From Amblyornis subalaris (lineage: Eukaryota; Chordata; Aves; Passeriformes; Ptilonorhynchidae): DNA of 64,000 bases. Position 1 is the first letter of the stretch. The number at the start of each line of letters is the position of its first letter. Shown piece by piece: positions 1 through 13,494 of this stretch. The DNA is taken from assembly GCA_018881555.1 (NCBI GenBank), contig JACAXG010000007.1, forward strand, positions 10,358,435 to 10,422,434. The letters run 5' to 3'. A program made the position numbers and the translations under genes. The notes below the pieces were generated by a model. The model ran no database searches. It had not been told where the DNA came from and worked only from the letters and a program-made list of their open reading frames with translations.

Positions 1-3000
1 CAATATTGCAAACTTAACACACTTCAGATCACATGCACCACAGGCTAAGCAGGATCAATAAAAGCAATCCACTTCTAAATTAAAAGACACAAGTGAAAAA
101 TACCATTTTAACTTCAGCTTCATATACCATGCTCGAGTAATGGTATATTTTTTACGGAGCATGGGTAAATTTTTATAGAGCCTGTGCAATCTTCTGCCAC
201 ATGAAATTAATGTCACCGAAAACAGATGATTAAGTGGAATTACTTTAGATGAAAGAAAATGAAAGATACAAGTGTTCAGTAGTTTTCAGAAGTGATTCAC
301 CTCTCTCACCTATTTTCAAAATAGACTGTAACTAGCAACTGGCATTCAGAAAGCAGGCAGTATTACTATTTCTGTATAAATACACATTTTTAACCTATAG
401 TCTGCACTCATTCACAATTCAAGAAAATGGAGTTTATACATGAAAATTTGTGATGTTTCACTAAATATGAAATTATCCACCCAAGCCATGTAAGTGAGGA
501 GAAATTTGTTTATTCTGCACATGCTGCATGCTTCCGAGGAGATATTTAAAAAGGGCTCTTCTTTTATTTTTCTTTTAAATAGTTCTTGCATCTAGATTTA
601 ATTCCTTCATTTTAAAAGCAGGTGGCATAAACTTCTACTCTCAGATAATTTTAGGCTGGAAAAAAAAAAATCTATGAATGAATGTTTCTATATTTAAAGA
701 AATTATGTTTATATCAATTATTGCAGACTTTTCTTTGCTAGATACCAGTGCTTGAGTTGTACCAGAAATGCAACCTCATCTTCTGAATAGGAAAAAGTGC
801 CTCATCTCCCCTTGCATGATAAACAGGACGTTTTCTGGTAGTTCTTTAATAGCCCAAGTCTGAGTCACACCAGTGTCAATCTTTAATCAGATGCAGTATC
901 ACGAGGGGATCTTCCAGATGAAGGAGAGGAGGCAAAACTACTCATGTCACTCTGGAAGCATGTGTCAATCTTAGTCTTGCCTCTCTCTCCCCCAAACCCC
1001 AGTATACAGGTTATCACTAATTCAGACTGACATCATTAATATGCAAGGCTTGTACTACAGGTATCACCTCAATTAAATATGTGTGGACAGAAAGGCACAG
1101 AAAGGTAGTACTTGGTCCAGTGCCACAGGAGGAGTCACTGGAACAGGAACAAAAAGCAGGTATCTTAAACTCGGTGCTTCCCCCAGTATTGCTCAGTAGC
1201 CATGACAAGAAAGGCACAAAAAACATGGTAAAAAGGGATATTACATGCATTGACCTGTACAGAACTGAGCTTGAAATTGGCAGATTTTATGGTGGCAGCA
1301 CAACAGCTTTGTGACATGACTCGCCATCTCATTTCACGGGGCTGTAGGACTGAGGATGGATTGGGTTTTGCTGTCCTGAAAACTACAAAGGAGACAAGGG
1401 TGTTATGGGCACATCAAATCATTCCACATCACGAGAGCTGCTGTTCAAGACAGAAAAAGCGTTCATTCCCAGTGAGCCCTCACCAATAACCTTGTGAGAA
1501 ACATGCAGCAAAGCTTCAGCCAGCTTCATTTCCCTGGCTCGCTGACTCCACGCACTTCCAAGGGTCACTTAAAAAAAAAAAAAANCATCAGTTTTGAATC
1601 ACCTTTTGAAGGATGAGAATGAGACAGTGCATGCCAATGTGCCCAAGTGCAGAGAGGTGGCTCTCTACCAAGCACATTTTTGAGAAATCACACTTAATAA
1701 GGATGGCGGTGTGCTCAGGAGATCTTCAACAGGCAACNAGCAGCGCTCAGAGCCGCTTTAGCACAATATGCGATTACAAGGAGATATCTGTGCAGTAAGG
1801 CTGGTGCCCATTTGATTAAACAGCCTGTCTGCTCCCTCCACAAGATATCAGAGGTACAATTAGTTCAGTCGGCGGTATCAGCAATGCCCTTGAGGTCCTG
1901 TGCTCCTGACGACTAATGAAGAGGCACTGCTGGCTGTCAGCACGTTCAGGGGCAGGCATTCATCTTCCTGGCAGCACCAATTAAATCCACCCGCATCATA
2001 CCAGGAGTCAGGAATTCAGCACAGGGAACAAGTCAGAGCANCTGGCTGGTTTAACACCTCATTTTTGGGTTTTATATCGTGGAGAAAAGAGTATAAATTT
2101 TGTGCTAGCTGTGCTGATGGCGAAGGGAATGCAGAGAATCTGCGTGACAGCAAAGGCAGAGAGAGCACCTCAGTGCTCTTGCGTGTGTGCACGCATGCAC
2201 TGTGGAAAGGATTTGGTTTTTTTGTATCAGGGTAGGAAACCTCTTAANACACAAACAGTTCTCTCCCGAAGTCAACGGAAGAGAATTTGCTGACTGCATT
2301 GTGTTCCCAACACTCTGCTAAACCTGCAAGGAAAGCTACTTGCTGTACATGTGGGTGTACCCTCACCTAGGACATGGCAATTGCTCCTGAGAAGGTAAGG
2401 CAGGGAACTCTTGCTTCCTATGTCTTACAAGGCTACATCCTTGCAGAACACACNCAGTTTATTTCAAAGCAACAGGCTCAAAACCTAAAACATTTCTATC
2501 CCTGAGACATGATGTTGAATTATACCTGTCACAGTCAAATGTGTCAGCTGATCATCTGCCCTGCTTGGNGCCTCAGAGTCCAATCTTTCCCATCCTGCAG
2601 AAGTCCTGCTATCAATATGACTTACAGGACTAAAACGTATTGGTATCAGAGGAGAAGGATATTGAAATAGAAGCTACAGTAACCATCTGGTATCCAACCT
2701 ACTAAGGTACACGAAAGCGCTACAAAGAAAATTGCTTGTTTAGCCAAAAAAGATTTATCTGTAATTCCTGTCTTGTCTTACTTGTGTCTCTTAGGGAAAA
2801 AACGCGACTGAACTTATCAAACCCACATTCTCCAGGCCTTCGTGGACCCTTAATTAAAACCACTGTGAATCAGTAGGTGGCAAGAATTAGCACCTAGNGT
2901 GGCCTTCCCATTTCAGGTGTTTGAGAACGCATGGCGAAAGTCTCAAAGGCCTTAATCTGCTAAACATTGTGTATCAGCAGGGAACTCAAGAGGTTTTGGT

Positions 3001-6000
3001 AACTTGACAACAAACTGGCAACCATTTATCTTCTTAAACCTCACAACACCTTTGTGGAGGCTAAAGGCCTGTTTGCTGACAGAGAAATCAGTGTGACAGA
3101 CATGCAAAACAGACCCCACCTGACTCTCAGCCATGGCTGCACAGCAAATGCAAATCTAAGCTGACTTAGACAGTGAAAAACTATTGCAGTAGAAGAAGCG
3201 AAACAGTTTTTCATCCAACCTTCCANGTAAAGGAAGCTTAAAAAAACTCAACCCTCAAACCCACCTCACACTCGCTACCAGAACAGTTAATNTGCAAGAA
3301 ATTTCCTCTGCCGTACAGCATGCAATTAAATACATGAAGAAACAAAGAAAAAGGCCTTTGGATGCCACTTTTCTTCTGACTAACGAAAAAAAAAATTATT
3401 TCAAAGTCCTGGGAATTTAATATTTCACTCCCTTACAGAGATTTTAATTAAGAGCCTGACAAATTGACCTTTAACAAAAATGGACAATGCTGAAGGTAAT
3501 TCTTGCCTTCTGAAGTCTCCACCAACCATGACTCAAGATCTCATCTTCCCTGATACAGAGGGAGATAGCCAAGGTTCCAAAGGCACAAGAAATGAGCAGG
3601 CACACAAGTGCAGAAAAAAGCATCAGCAGAGATTCCAAGNCACTTTGCTGAAATATTACAGTTATCTCCTAACAGTCTGAATAATCCCTAAGCATGGAAT
3701 TTTAACTTAAGCTGCAGACATATAACTTGGGGATGCAAAGAGAAGGCTTTTAGTGGGATGACTTTGGTACCTCAGTATTTCCAAAGTGCAAATTCACCCA
3801 CACAGATGCACATGATGGACTCTGATACTTTGTCAATGGTAAAAAATACAACACAGATGCACAAAGTTTACAAGCAAAAGATTCCACAAGGAATACTGAA
3901 GATCAATATTTGGAAATGTATGTTTCAGTTTAAACAGNACTAACTAAATATTAAAACTCATGCAACTGAAAAACTCATCAGAGAAATCTTTGGGGTATTT
4001 GTGTCTCATGGTGAACTCATGATTTAGATCAGAGCATGCAAAAAGGTCATATGCTAGTGAACATGGTCCTGTAAGTAATCTTGTCTTCAGTGCTGTCTTC
4101 TCGTGAAATCTTCATTAACACATGACAGGGACAAAGAAAGACACGACTTGGTAACACTCAAATGGTGAGATACCACTGGAGTGACGATCTGGCTTCTTAC
4201 CTGAGAGGCCAAGCTGTAAAATGATTTGTCCGACTCAGAGAAGAACATCAGCCAGCACACAAGGATCCCAGGTAACAGCAACCGCTGAGTTAGCAGTATG
4301 AGCAGCTTAGTTTCCAGGATCAAAATCCAGTCAGTGATGAAGCACATTCCTTTGTCCACTCAATAATCAGCATCTCTTCTAGGCCAATTGCCTACATAGT
4401 CCCAGATTATTCTGAACTGGTGGTGCTTCCTGAGAGCATCAGGAAATGAGAATTCAAGTCCTTGGAGCTCCTACAAGCATCCACACATCCCTGGAAAAGC
4501 CACAGGCCCCTACTGCAAGGCTTTTTGTACTGCCCTTGCTTAAAATGCCTTTAGGTAGCAACCCTTTGCGAGTTCAGGGGACTCTAAGAGAGACACTTGA
4601 GCCTTATGTGAAAAATAATGGACGAGTCTGAGCTTCCCACATCCCTGTGCTTGGCTCCTCCTGGTGCAAATGAGGTGCAGGAATCCTGTCTGCAAACCAC
4701 CACATATGCAAACTACAGCTGTGCCTCTGTCCTGCACATAGGGGTGACACCTAATCCAGTGAGACATAGCTAGGTCACCCCCTTCAAGTCTGCAGTACAC
4801 CTGCACACCACGATGAAAACCTCAGGTTTCTTTCACAAAGGAACAAAGACACCGAATGAGGTTTTATCTTCTGTATAAAGCTCGCAACAATCAGCAAATA
4901 CAATGCAATCACTTGGACAAAGCTGATCGCATAACTTGGCTACATGTGCACATTTCCCACTAAAAAGCTGTTAATTTAAACTCTCTTACGATTTCTGTTG
5001 ACTAGGAGACATTCCTCCGAGTGCCAGAGAAGCTGTTAATAAGCTCAAGCGTCACTAATCACTTCGTGGTCACTGACTCCAGCACAGCAAACTCCCACAC
5101 AGAAGCGTGGCATGGGCCTTGTGCTGTACAGGAGACAGTTTCTCTCCTGGAAATTAACTTTGTCAGCACACCAAATTAGAAAAAAAAGGAACAATTTTAA
5201 GCATTAAATCATGTAATGACTTAGGGAATGAACAGAATGTTTTCAAAATGCAAATTAAAGGCAACTGTATTTTAATTACAGCAGCAAAACTGCAAGATAC
5301 TTGTCTCCACACACATATTTTTCATTCATCTTCAGAGATGGCTGCGTACAGAGTATTAGTTTCATAGTATAAACCTACTCCCACGTACATTCCCAAAATA
5401 ATTTGCATGTATTACCAATAAACAAACATGCACGCAAGTTTTCAGGCCGCCCACAGACATGATACACAAAAAGAGGGCTTGTCACTATTGCTTTGGGGAT
5501 TATAACTAAAATTGCTTCAACTTTTAATATAGGGAAAACAGAATGCAAGAGCAGCGTGAGCTTCAGTGCCATACATTTAACACAATGCCCAGTTAAGATG
5601 CCAAAATTTTTAAAAATTTGCAAATAGATCCTGTTGCTACGTAGCTGATTTCTCATATGAAAGCTCACCAAGGCAAAACAGAACCTTGGCTACAATACAT
5701 TTTTCTCTGTTACACTGAATNAGCTCAGTTTTCTTGCTGTCTGGCTATAAAATTGACTTTTATACTGAGTCACTAAGAGGATACAGATGACAAACAGCTC
5801 CATTACAGAAGGCTGACAAATACTTGCCTTGAGAAGCAACAGTGACATGGCGACAATGGCAACGCTCACTTCATCTTTGCATAAAATACAGCTGGCACTT
5901 CTACTACAGTACTACACATCTGCACTGTGATGCCTCCACAGTCAGTCTGAGCCTCCATTTTAATTTCATCCCCCCAAGACCAGTGCTGTGGCATGAAATG

Positions 6001-6699
6001 TCCTGATTTCCCAAAAACTTTTTTTTGGTCATGAATCCTTGGCATACTNTGTCACCAGAAAAACTGTTCCAGTATGAAGTCACTACAGCCACATGCTTGT
6101 TTAGCAAGGCAGGGGAAATAAATACACTGCTGCTATCCTAAAACACATTGAAAACCCCATTCTCAGAATTGAAAACAAGCAAAACAAAAAGAAGCCTACC
6201 TGATTCTCAGGGAGGCTCCAGATAAACAGTAATAAACAGCCCAAAGGTAACTGCAAATTACTTTTTAACTTGACTACATAGAAAGGTGGCATAACAAACA
6301 TTTTGGGAAATCACAAGAGCAACTGCGCTCTTAACTTGGGCATGAAGAATAAGCATTCCCAGGGCCAGTATTACCAGACAGATTAAGGTGTCATATGAAC
6401 CAGGAAATATGCAGACTTGCAATGCTAATATACAGGTTTCTTTCAGTATTTTGAACATACAAAAAACATAGAGACTTTGAGAAGAGACAGTGAAGAACTT
6501 TTCAAATCCAACTGATTCAACATCGGGGCGAGTGTTAAACAAACCTCAGAGATATCCTGCTGGCTGTCTTTGCATAATAACCCCCAACTACCCACAGCTT
6601 TCATAATCAAGCTTTGACATCTTCACCTTTCTTACAGTTTTACAAGATATTAAAATTCGGTGCATCAGTGAACACAACTGTATTTGTGCCTGCAAAATC
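1..6699 (-). other. Presumed ARHGAP24 intron, no gene recognised
   Basis: AT-rich unique sequence with isolated Ns, an A14 run at 1571-1584 and the overlapping inverted repeats at 122-164. All open frames are short, shadow each other on both strands and match no family I know. The remainder of the PH domain, expected downstream of the coding exon, was not found. Confidence 0.55.
122..164. repeat. Two overlapping, mutually exclusive inverted repeats
   Basis: ATATACCAT (122-130) pairs with ATGGTATAT (140-148). CCATGCTC (127-134) pairs with GAGCATGG (157-164). The two stems share the CCAT at 127-130, so both cannot form at once. This may be chance in AT-rich intron. Confidence 0.6.
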
Positions 6700-7327
6700 C
6701 AACACTAAACCATNCCCCTAAATACCACATCCACACGTCTGAAATAACTCCAGGCATGGTGATTCCCCTACTTCCCTTCCACAAGCCTGTCCCAATGCTT
6801 GACAACCCTTTCAGTGAAGCACTTTTTCTTAATATCTAATCTAAATCTCCACTGGTGCAAGCTGAGACCTTTCGTTACCTGAATAAGGGCCCCACCAAAC
6901 TTCCTTTTCTCAGGCTAAACCACCCCCAGCTCNCTCAGCTGCTTCTCATCAGACTTGTGCTTCAGATCCTTCCCCAGCTCCACTGCCCTTCTCTGGACAA
7001 GCTCCAGCCCCTCAGTGTCTTTCTGTAGTGAGGGGCACAGAACTGGGCTCACCACTTGAGGTGTGGCCTCACCAGCGCCCAGTACAGGGGGACAATCCTT
7101 GCCCTGGTCCTGCTGGCCACACTATTGCTAGTACAGGCCAGGTGCCANTGGCCTTCTTGGCCACCTGGGCACAGCTGGCTCATGTTCAGCTGCTGTTGAC
7201 CAGCACCCCCCAGGTCCTTTTCTGCCAGGCAGCTTTCCAGCCACTCTGCCCCCAGCCCATAGCACTGCATGGGGCTCTTGTGATCCAAGAGCAGGACCTG
7301 GCACTTCCTTGCCCTGAACAATCATGC
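6700..7327 (-). mobile_element. CR1 LINE fragment (end of ORF2 and 3' UTR), antisense copy
   Basis: The plus strand reads as the reverse complement of avian CR1. From low to high coordinates one sees the 3' UTR signature (CCAATGCTTGACAACCCTTT near 6790, complement of AAAGGGTTGTCAAGCATTGG), then CCTCACCAGCGCCCAGTACA near 7068, then CCACCTGGGCACAGCTGGCT near 7160 and GACCTGGCACTTCCTTGCCC near 7295. The terminal octamer-repeat tail is absent from the 3' end (lower coordinate). An internal stretch near 6890 appears shortened compared with other avian CR1 copies. Single Ns and many substitutions leave no usable reading frame. The element is in the same orientation as ARHGAP24. Confidence 0.9.
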
Positions 7328-10300
7328 TTTACACTGACAAATAAAANACACATCCTTTTCCTATTCTGCCTGGGGGTGAATGAAAAAATTATGAACGAAC
7401 ATATTAACAAATTAAACCTTTTTTTTTTTTCCTTAAATTGAATCATTAATCACCTTCAGCTTCTGTTCTGGCAGAACAGATGTGCCCATTCGTCACTGAG
7501 GACAAACTGCAAAGGCTTTTCATATGGAGTAGAATATCCTACCTGGAACAACCTCAAAAAGGAACTTTCCTGGACTTTCTTCATTGCAGGGATGCTCAAT
7601 TACTCTGTTGCCAGGCAGAAAGATGGTACCCTAAAGGAAAAAACAACAACAAACATGGGATTAAAACTGCTACCACGCTTCTTATAGACTAATGCTGCTT
7701 CTTTTTGTACTGGGTTAAANGTGAATTTGTGATGCTGCACCTGAGCAGCTGACTTCCAAAGTGAGAATGAGGAGGGATTATCCCAAAAGCCAACATCATA
7801 GATCCCCTTAATTAACTGAGGCATTCAATAATGGCTTTAGTTTTTTTTCATCTCTTGGGTATTTGATAGCATGCAGAGTTTTGTACTCATCACATATACT
7901 AATCCCACTGTTCTGCAGGGAAAAATCAAGACTTAACAGAAAGGGTCAGTGAAAAGCTATGAAGGTGCATGTGGGAGGCAGGTGAATTTACCAGCCAGGC
8001 TTCTTGGCTAAAGCCAGAGGGGGTGTGGACAGAAGACTAACCTCAGTTTGTGGGGTGCATACCCAGTTCCTGCTCTGTGCCCTTCTCCCACAGCATCCCA
8101 GGGAAGCAGTGCAGAGAAAACATCCCATTTCCACCCACTGGCTGCAAGGTGCCATTCTGCTGGTGCTAAGCCACAGCAGGCANAGAGAGTCCTGTTCAAA
8201 CATGGGCTTGCTACAGGCAGAGAGATGTTGGAAAATCTCTGTGATGGGCACAGAACGCCTTTTTCACAACTTTACTACCTTGAGAAGACAGGTGGAGGAT
8301 TTTAGCTGTGCATATTTAGTAACACTGGTTACCAAAAACAACCCCCTGCAACCCTAAAAACACTGCTGGGNCTGTGGTGAATACAGAGCTTATTCCCTCC
8401 CCTTTGGTCTGCTGACACATGGGACAGATAGATCACCCCTTTCCTCTGAGAGCTCTTTTTAATTTTTAGAAATTTCAGCTACTCCTAGTTAGTACCATTT
8501 CAGCCTCAGTCAGCAGGCAGTCCTTAGTACAATTATGCTGGGATGGCTGTCCAGGGATAAATTTTCAGAGCAGCATCCTAGGAATTGTATTAGGTACAAG
8601 CTCTCCACCACAATTAGCGGGAGATAATACCTACTTACTAATATTCTCCAATTATGGTATAATGGGGTCCTCATCTTCAAAGTAAACTATTTATACAACT
8701 TACACATCTTAAACAGAGAATACCTCAAAAGTAAGATCCTTATCCCCGTAAGGATCACAGAGTCCAACATGGAGCACCATTTTCCACAGCAGTTTCAACC
8801 AAAGGCCGCTTCCAAATATGTCAAACCCCTCATCTAAACAGCACTAAAGATATCCCTGTACACAAAAAACATCAATTCTGATATTCAGTATTCACTGCTA
8901 TGACACACAACCTTCATCAGGAGCAGAACCATTTACAATTATTGGGAAGTCAAGACAAGGGGAACACTACAGTCTTCTCACGAAGGAGACCTTACAAACC
9001 AACAGGGAAAAGTCATCTGAAGGAACAGGTAGAAATTGTTTCACAAAATCACTATTTGTACCAGCTGATGTGGAGTCTGGGCTCTACACCAGCTTATCAG
9101 TACTTTGCTGTGTGCCAGTGGGTACAGTGTTATCACGGGAAGGCAAAGACAGGGTGCACAGGGATTTTGTCAGAACATACAAAATCACCTCCATTAAACA
9201 CTATGATACTTATTGCTGAAAACAGANGAAACAGCACAGCTTTCTGCTGAGGTGGCATTAGCAGCAAGAATTAGAAGTTGTGGGCAGATGTCCCCACTCA
9301 GTGCATATACAAACATATTATAAGCAGTAAGTGCCTTGGTCCAATAGCTCCACTCAGCGCTATTTTCCTTTGTTCCTGATACAAACAGCACCTGTTAATA
9401 GATGTCACTCTCCAAAGCCTTTTGTGAAATACCTTATTAGGCAAGAATAATGCCATAAGCAAAAATTATTATATGAACAGGAAAAGATGAGTCACAAAAT
9501 AGTTCAACTTCTCATATTAACACCTAGAGAAGAAACAGGACATATAGGGAATACATTTTTTTTCTGAGAATTATGGGAGACCAGGAATAAGNATCTCTAA
9601 AACTGATTTTAACTAGATGTATTTTTGTCACATGTAATAGACCATTAAGACTGATGTAATTTTCTTGCCCATTTTAACTTTCAGATCGAGCTAGTTTTAC
9701 CTAAAAGAAGCTCCACCCAGCACACAGGATGAGCAGATCACNCTTCCTGCTGGAGTAAGTTTCACTGGCTCTGGAGCTTGCATCAGTAAAGGCATACAAC
9801 ATAGTCAAGCTAATCACAGGTCTTGCTATTCAATTGAACATAAAATAGAAAATCAACGAGACCCAGCCTACAGCACTGTAAACTAAAATCAGTTCATGAG
9901 ACACTAAATGAAAACTGCATTCAACTTTGCTGCCAACTCATTAGCAATAGATATGCTGCAGTCTCATTACAATGTGATGTTTTCTAATTATTTGATGTAA
10001 AACCCTTTAAGTATTTACAGGGAGCTGTCTTAATGACACATTTTTGAGAACGTAGGAACAAAACTGTTGTATTTATAAACTTGACACCTTCATTTCAAAG
10101 ATGAAACCTATTTCATCTCCTAAAATGTAAAGCCTAAAGCCACACATAATAGTTAATATGAAGACAATCCAGACAGTAACACCATACAGAATATTGCTGT
10201 GGTTTAAAAAGAAAACGTCCTTAAGTGGCAATTTTATTTTACTGTCTAATTTCAGTACTATTATTGGAAACATTAGTGCATGTGAAATACTTAAATGTAT

Positions 10301-11016
10301 ACATGTGAGGGGTTTTTTAAATCAAAAAAAAAGGTCTTTGTTTGTGCAACATGCACCTGGGTGCCTGACACTGGTGGAGAAAGCCTAGGAGAGCGATTGC
10401 AGCTCTCTCACTTCCCATTCTGTCTGCTTTCACACCCATCTGTCTGCCTTCACCACACAGCAACACTTCCCCCTCGCTAAGTTTTGTGGCTATCTACAAA
10501 CTGTGCCAAGGCTGTCTGGAGCNTGCCTTTGCTCAGTTTCTCAGCAGCTGATGCCCAGGGAACACATCTGTACTGTAACAAAGCCCCAGCAGCCCCTCAC
10601 GTGGCACAGCCCCGGCTGGTGCCAGGTNTCTGATACGAACAGGGAGTCCCCAGTACCCACATTTATCTCGGTCCCCTTGCCCAATTGCCTTTCTGGGCCC
10701 TTAAGGTGCAACACTGGATCCGTCCGTACAGCTTGGACAGTCCACAGAGTATGGAATATCAGTCAGTTGCAAAGATTCAACAAGTTCAAATTCTGCTTTC
10801 NGCCTTGAGTATCTAACTCTGGGGGGAAGTAAGAGAAAACCAACTATATAGCCTTAGACACCTAACAAGATAGTAATTTGCATATAAAAGAGGAAGGTGA
10901 TCTAGAGGAAGTACATGTTGTGACTTGAGTGCCAGTGCATGAGTGCATGCAAATGTTCCATAATAAGAAGACTTCACATTGCTTCACATCAAACTCTACA
11001 GTTCATTCAAAACATT

Positions 11017-11093
11017 AAAAAAAAAAAAAATCAACCTGAGACTGAAGATTGCACCAAATTAATATTCTGCTTTCAAAAAAGAAAAAAAAAAAA
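11017..11093. repeat. Two nearby A homopolymers (A14 and A12)
   Basis: A14 at 11017-11030 and A12 at 11082-11093, separated by about 50 unique bases. No retrocopy signature was found upstream of either run. Confidence 0.8.
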
Positions 11094-13466
11094 CCACACA
11101 CGGTACCAGCAGGGAACAAGACATACAGTCTATAGAAATACATGAAAAAGGCAAGTGGGAAAAAATGTGGCCCTGACCGAAGTCCCTCCTGGCTCCCATT
11201 GCCATTCTGTTTGCAGGCTGTGCCTGCATCAGGTCAGCAAGGTTTTGCAGAGCTCTTGCTGTGGTATNCCTGAGCTGTTTTTCCATTTCCAACCCTTCTG
11301 TCCTTACCAAGGCAGTTCTGCTTCTCTAGCTGAGCATTCAGGATGACTCNCAGCATGCAGGAGAAATTTGGGTTGCTCAAGAAGCATTGGCCTTTTCCCT
11401 AACCGAGTATCAGGCCCACTTTCAAAGGAGCTTCTCACACACATGGACTCTTCTATGGCACACTGTTGCTTCAAACCAAAGATCACCTAAATAGAGTAAC
11501 AATGTGTTTGTTAAAATAAAAAATCTGCATGCATGAAGCCTTTAACTCAAGAAAAATTACTCCTCTGTCAACAAAGTGCTTGATAAAATACTGTAATGCT
11601 GCAACGACGACATCAATCTACTTTGGATTAGAGTCACAGCACGATACAGTCTTGCTCAAATAGATGTTTTATCCCATGCTGGTCCCCTGAAACGTTTTCA
11701 GCACCATTCAGCAGCTGAAGTTCACGAGGAAGCACGGAAGAGGAGACAGGATGGCCACTGCACAAGTGCTTCATGAGGACCAGCTGACAGATGGTATTTC
11801 TGTTTTGCACGCTCCGTGTAACACATTGCAGCAGGGAAGCAACCCTGTGCCTCTTTCTGGCTCTGCTCCATTACTTTTCCCTAGGTACACTTTCCCCAGC
11901 CTTGTTTANACTTTGTTTTCTGAAGCAGACTGACCACCTTGTTCAACAGCCACCGGGTTTTCCCCAAGAAAGCTTACGATACAAGGAATTCCAATGCTTT
12001 TAAGATGCTGACTGGCAACTATGAAGACAAATACATGACTCTCAATATCTCCGGATGGATTTTATTCAAAAAGCATGTAGAGGCATGAGGCAATTAACTG
12101 CTTTCTCGCCAAAATACCGTTTTCAGGATTTGTTCTAATACAGTTTCCCCAGGGCTATTTGTTTGCTGGTAGTTTGTCCTGCTACCCCTTAAAACAGTTA
12201 TTTCAGAAGTACACGGTGCCAGCAGTTATATCAGATGTTTTTCTTGCCCTTCCAGCTTTTGATTATTTATCAAAGATCACTGGAGTCTACTTCAAGATAG
12301 GTGCTGCATTGTTTTTGTTGTTTCATGGAAAACTCAGCACATCAGCTCTCAGAGAGGCTGCAAAGAGGCAGCTGATGGGGAGGATGAAGAGGCAGAAGGG
12401 ATCTTTGGGTACTTGTGTCTTGTGTGTGACTCACAGCCACATACAACACAGCAGTGTTCTGTGGTTCCTTTTGCCACTGCTGCTGTTTCTGGAAAGTCTT
12501 GACAGTCATACTTCAGAACAACGGTGCACTTCAACTCAGATGGCATCTTAAACTGAAAAATACTACTTTTAGTGAATAACACTCTCAACATCCCTAGTAT
12601 TTACAAGGTCACAGACAGAAAGGCATCTACTGTATTTCACAGAGAAGCCCGTTCAATTAAATAACATGCCTGATACACATGCACGAGTGTATTTCCATAT
12701 GTCTATACAGATGTGTACATGTCCTGTGAATGTATAAACAAGTGATGCACAGCCAAGAAGGACAAAGTGAACATGCAAAGTTGCTACCAGTTAACTATAA
12801 ATCCTCGTTTCCCACACTGCTCTTTCTGCTTTTAAACTANCACAAAAACAGATCTCAAGTCCAAGTGAGCCCTTTGCACTGTCAGGAGCCTACAGACATC
12901 AGGTGAGGAGAAGAATTTACTGCACAGGCAGAAATCCACTTGTACTGAGGTCGACAATGAACGAAACCTGCACTGTGCTCACTACAAGCAGCTTGACTGC
13001 AGCAACTTGTTAAAAATTCCACTCGACTTCCACCATTACTATTCATTTCCAAGATCCCAGTGAAATCACTCGCGGCAAAAGGGCACGGCAACTCTGAAAG
13101 CCAGCCCTTTCATCCAACTGCCCACGCAGAGATATCTGCATGGCAAACTGGGGCCTGAGCAAGTCCTCCAGCTGGCTCCAAATCCCAGGGCAGTGCTGAG
13201 GCAGAGCTGCCCTGGTTGCCTGGAGCTGGGCACAGGGGGTTTACCATGACCAGTCCTATAAGGTTTTAACTGTGACTGAACAGCACCAATGTTCTGACTA
13301 ATGGTCACCAGTGACACTTTGAAGTTGTAAAATTGTTCTTCAATTTAAACACCAAGTATTTTTGTTCAGAGATCTCTTACTCCCGTGTACATTAGGGGGT
13401 TAAAATCTTATTGGTGAACTCTACATAAAGAAAACAAGTTTTGATGCTTTTACTGAATTGTCACTA

Positions 13467-13494
13467 TTATATATGTATTTATACATATATATAA
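13467..13494. repeat. TA-rich imperfect microsatellite
   Basis: Alternating T/A tract with a GTATTTATAC interruption, largely self-complementary. Confidence 0.8.

Noticed and set aside
4087..4359. Minus-strand frame with a CAG|GTAAGAAG donor near 4200
   Set aside because: The donor looks good, but the translated sequence matches neither ARHGAP24 nor another family, and no convincing acceptor precedes it.
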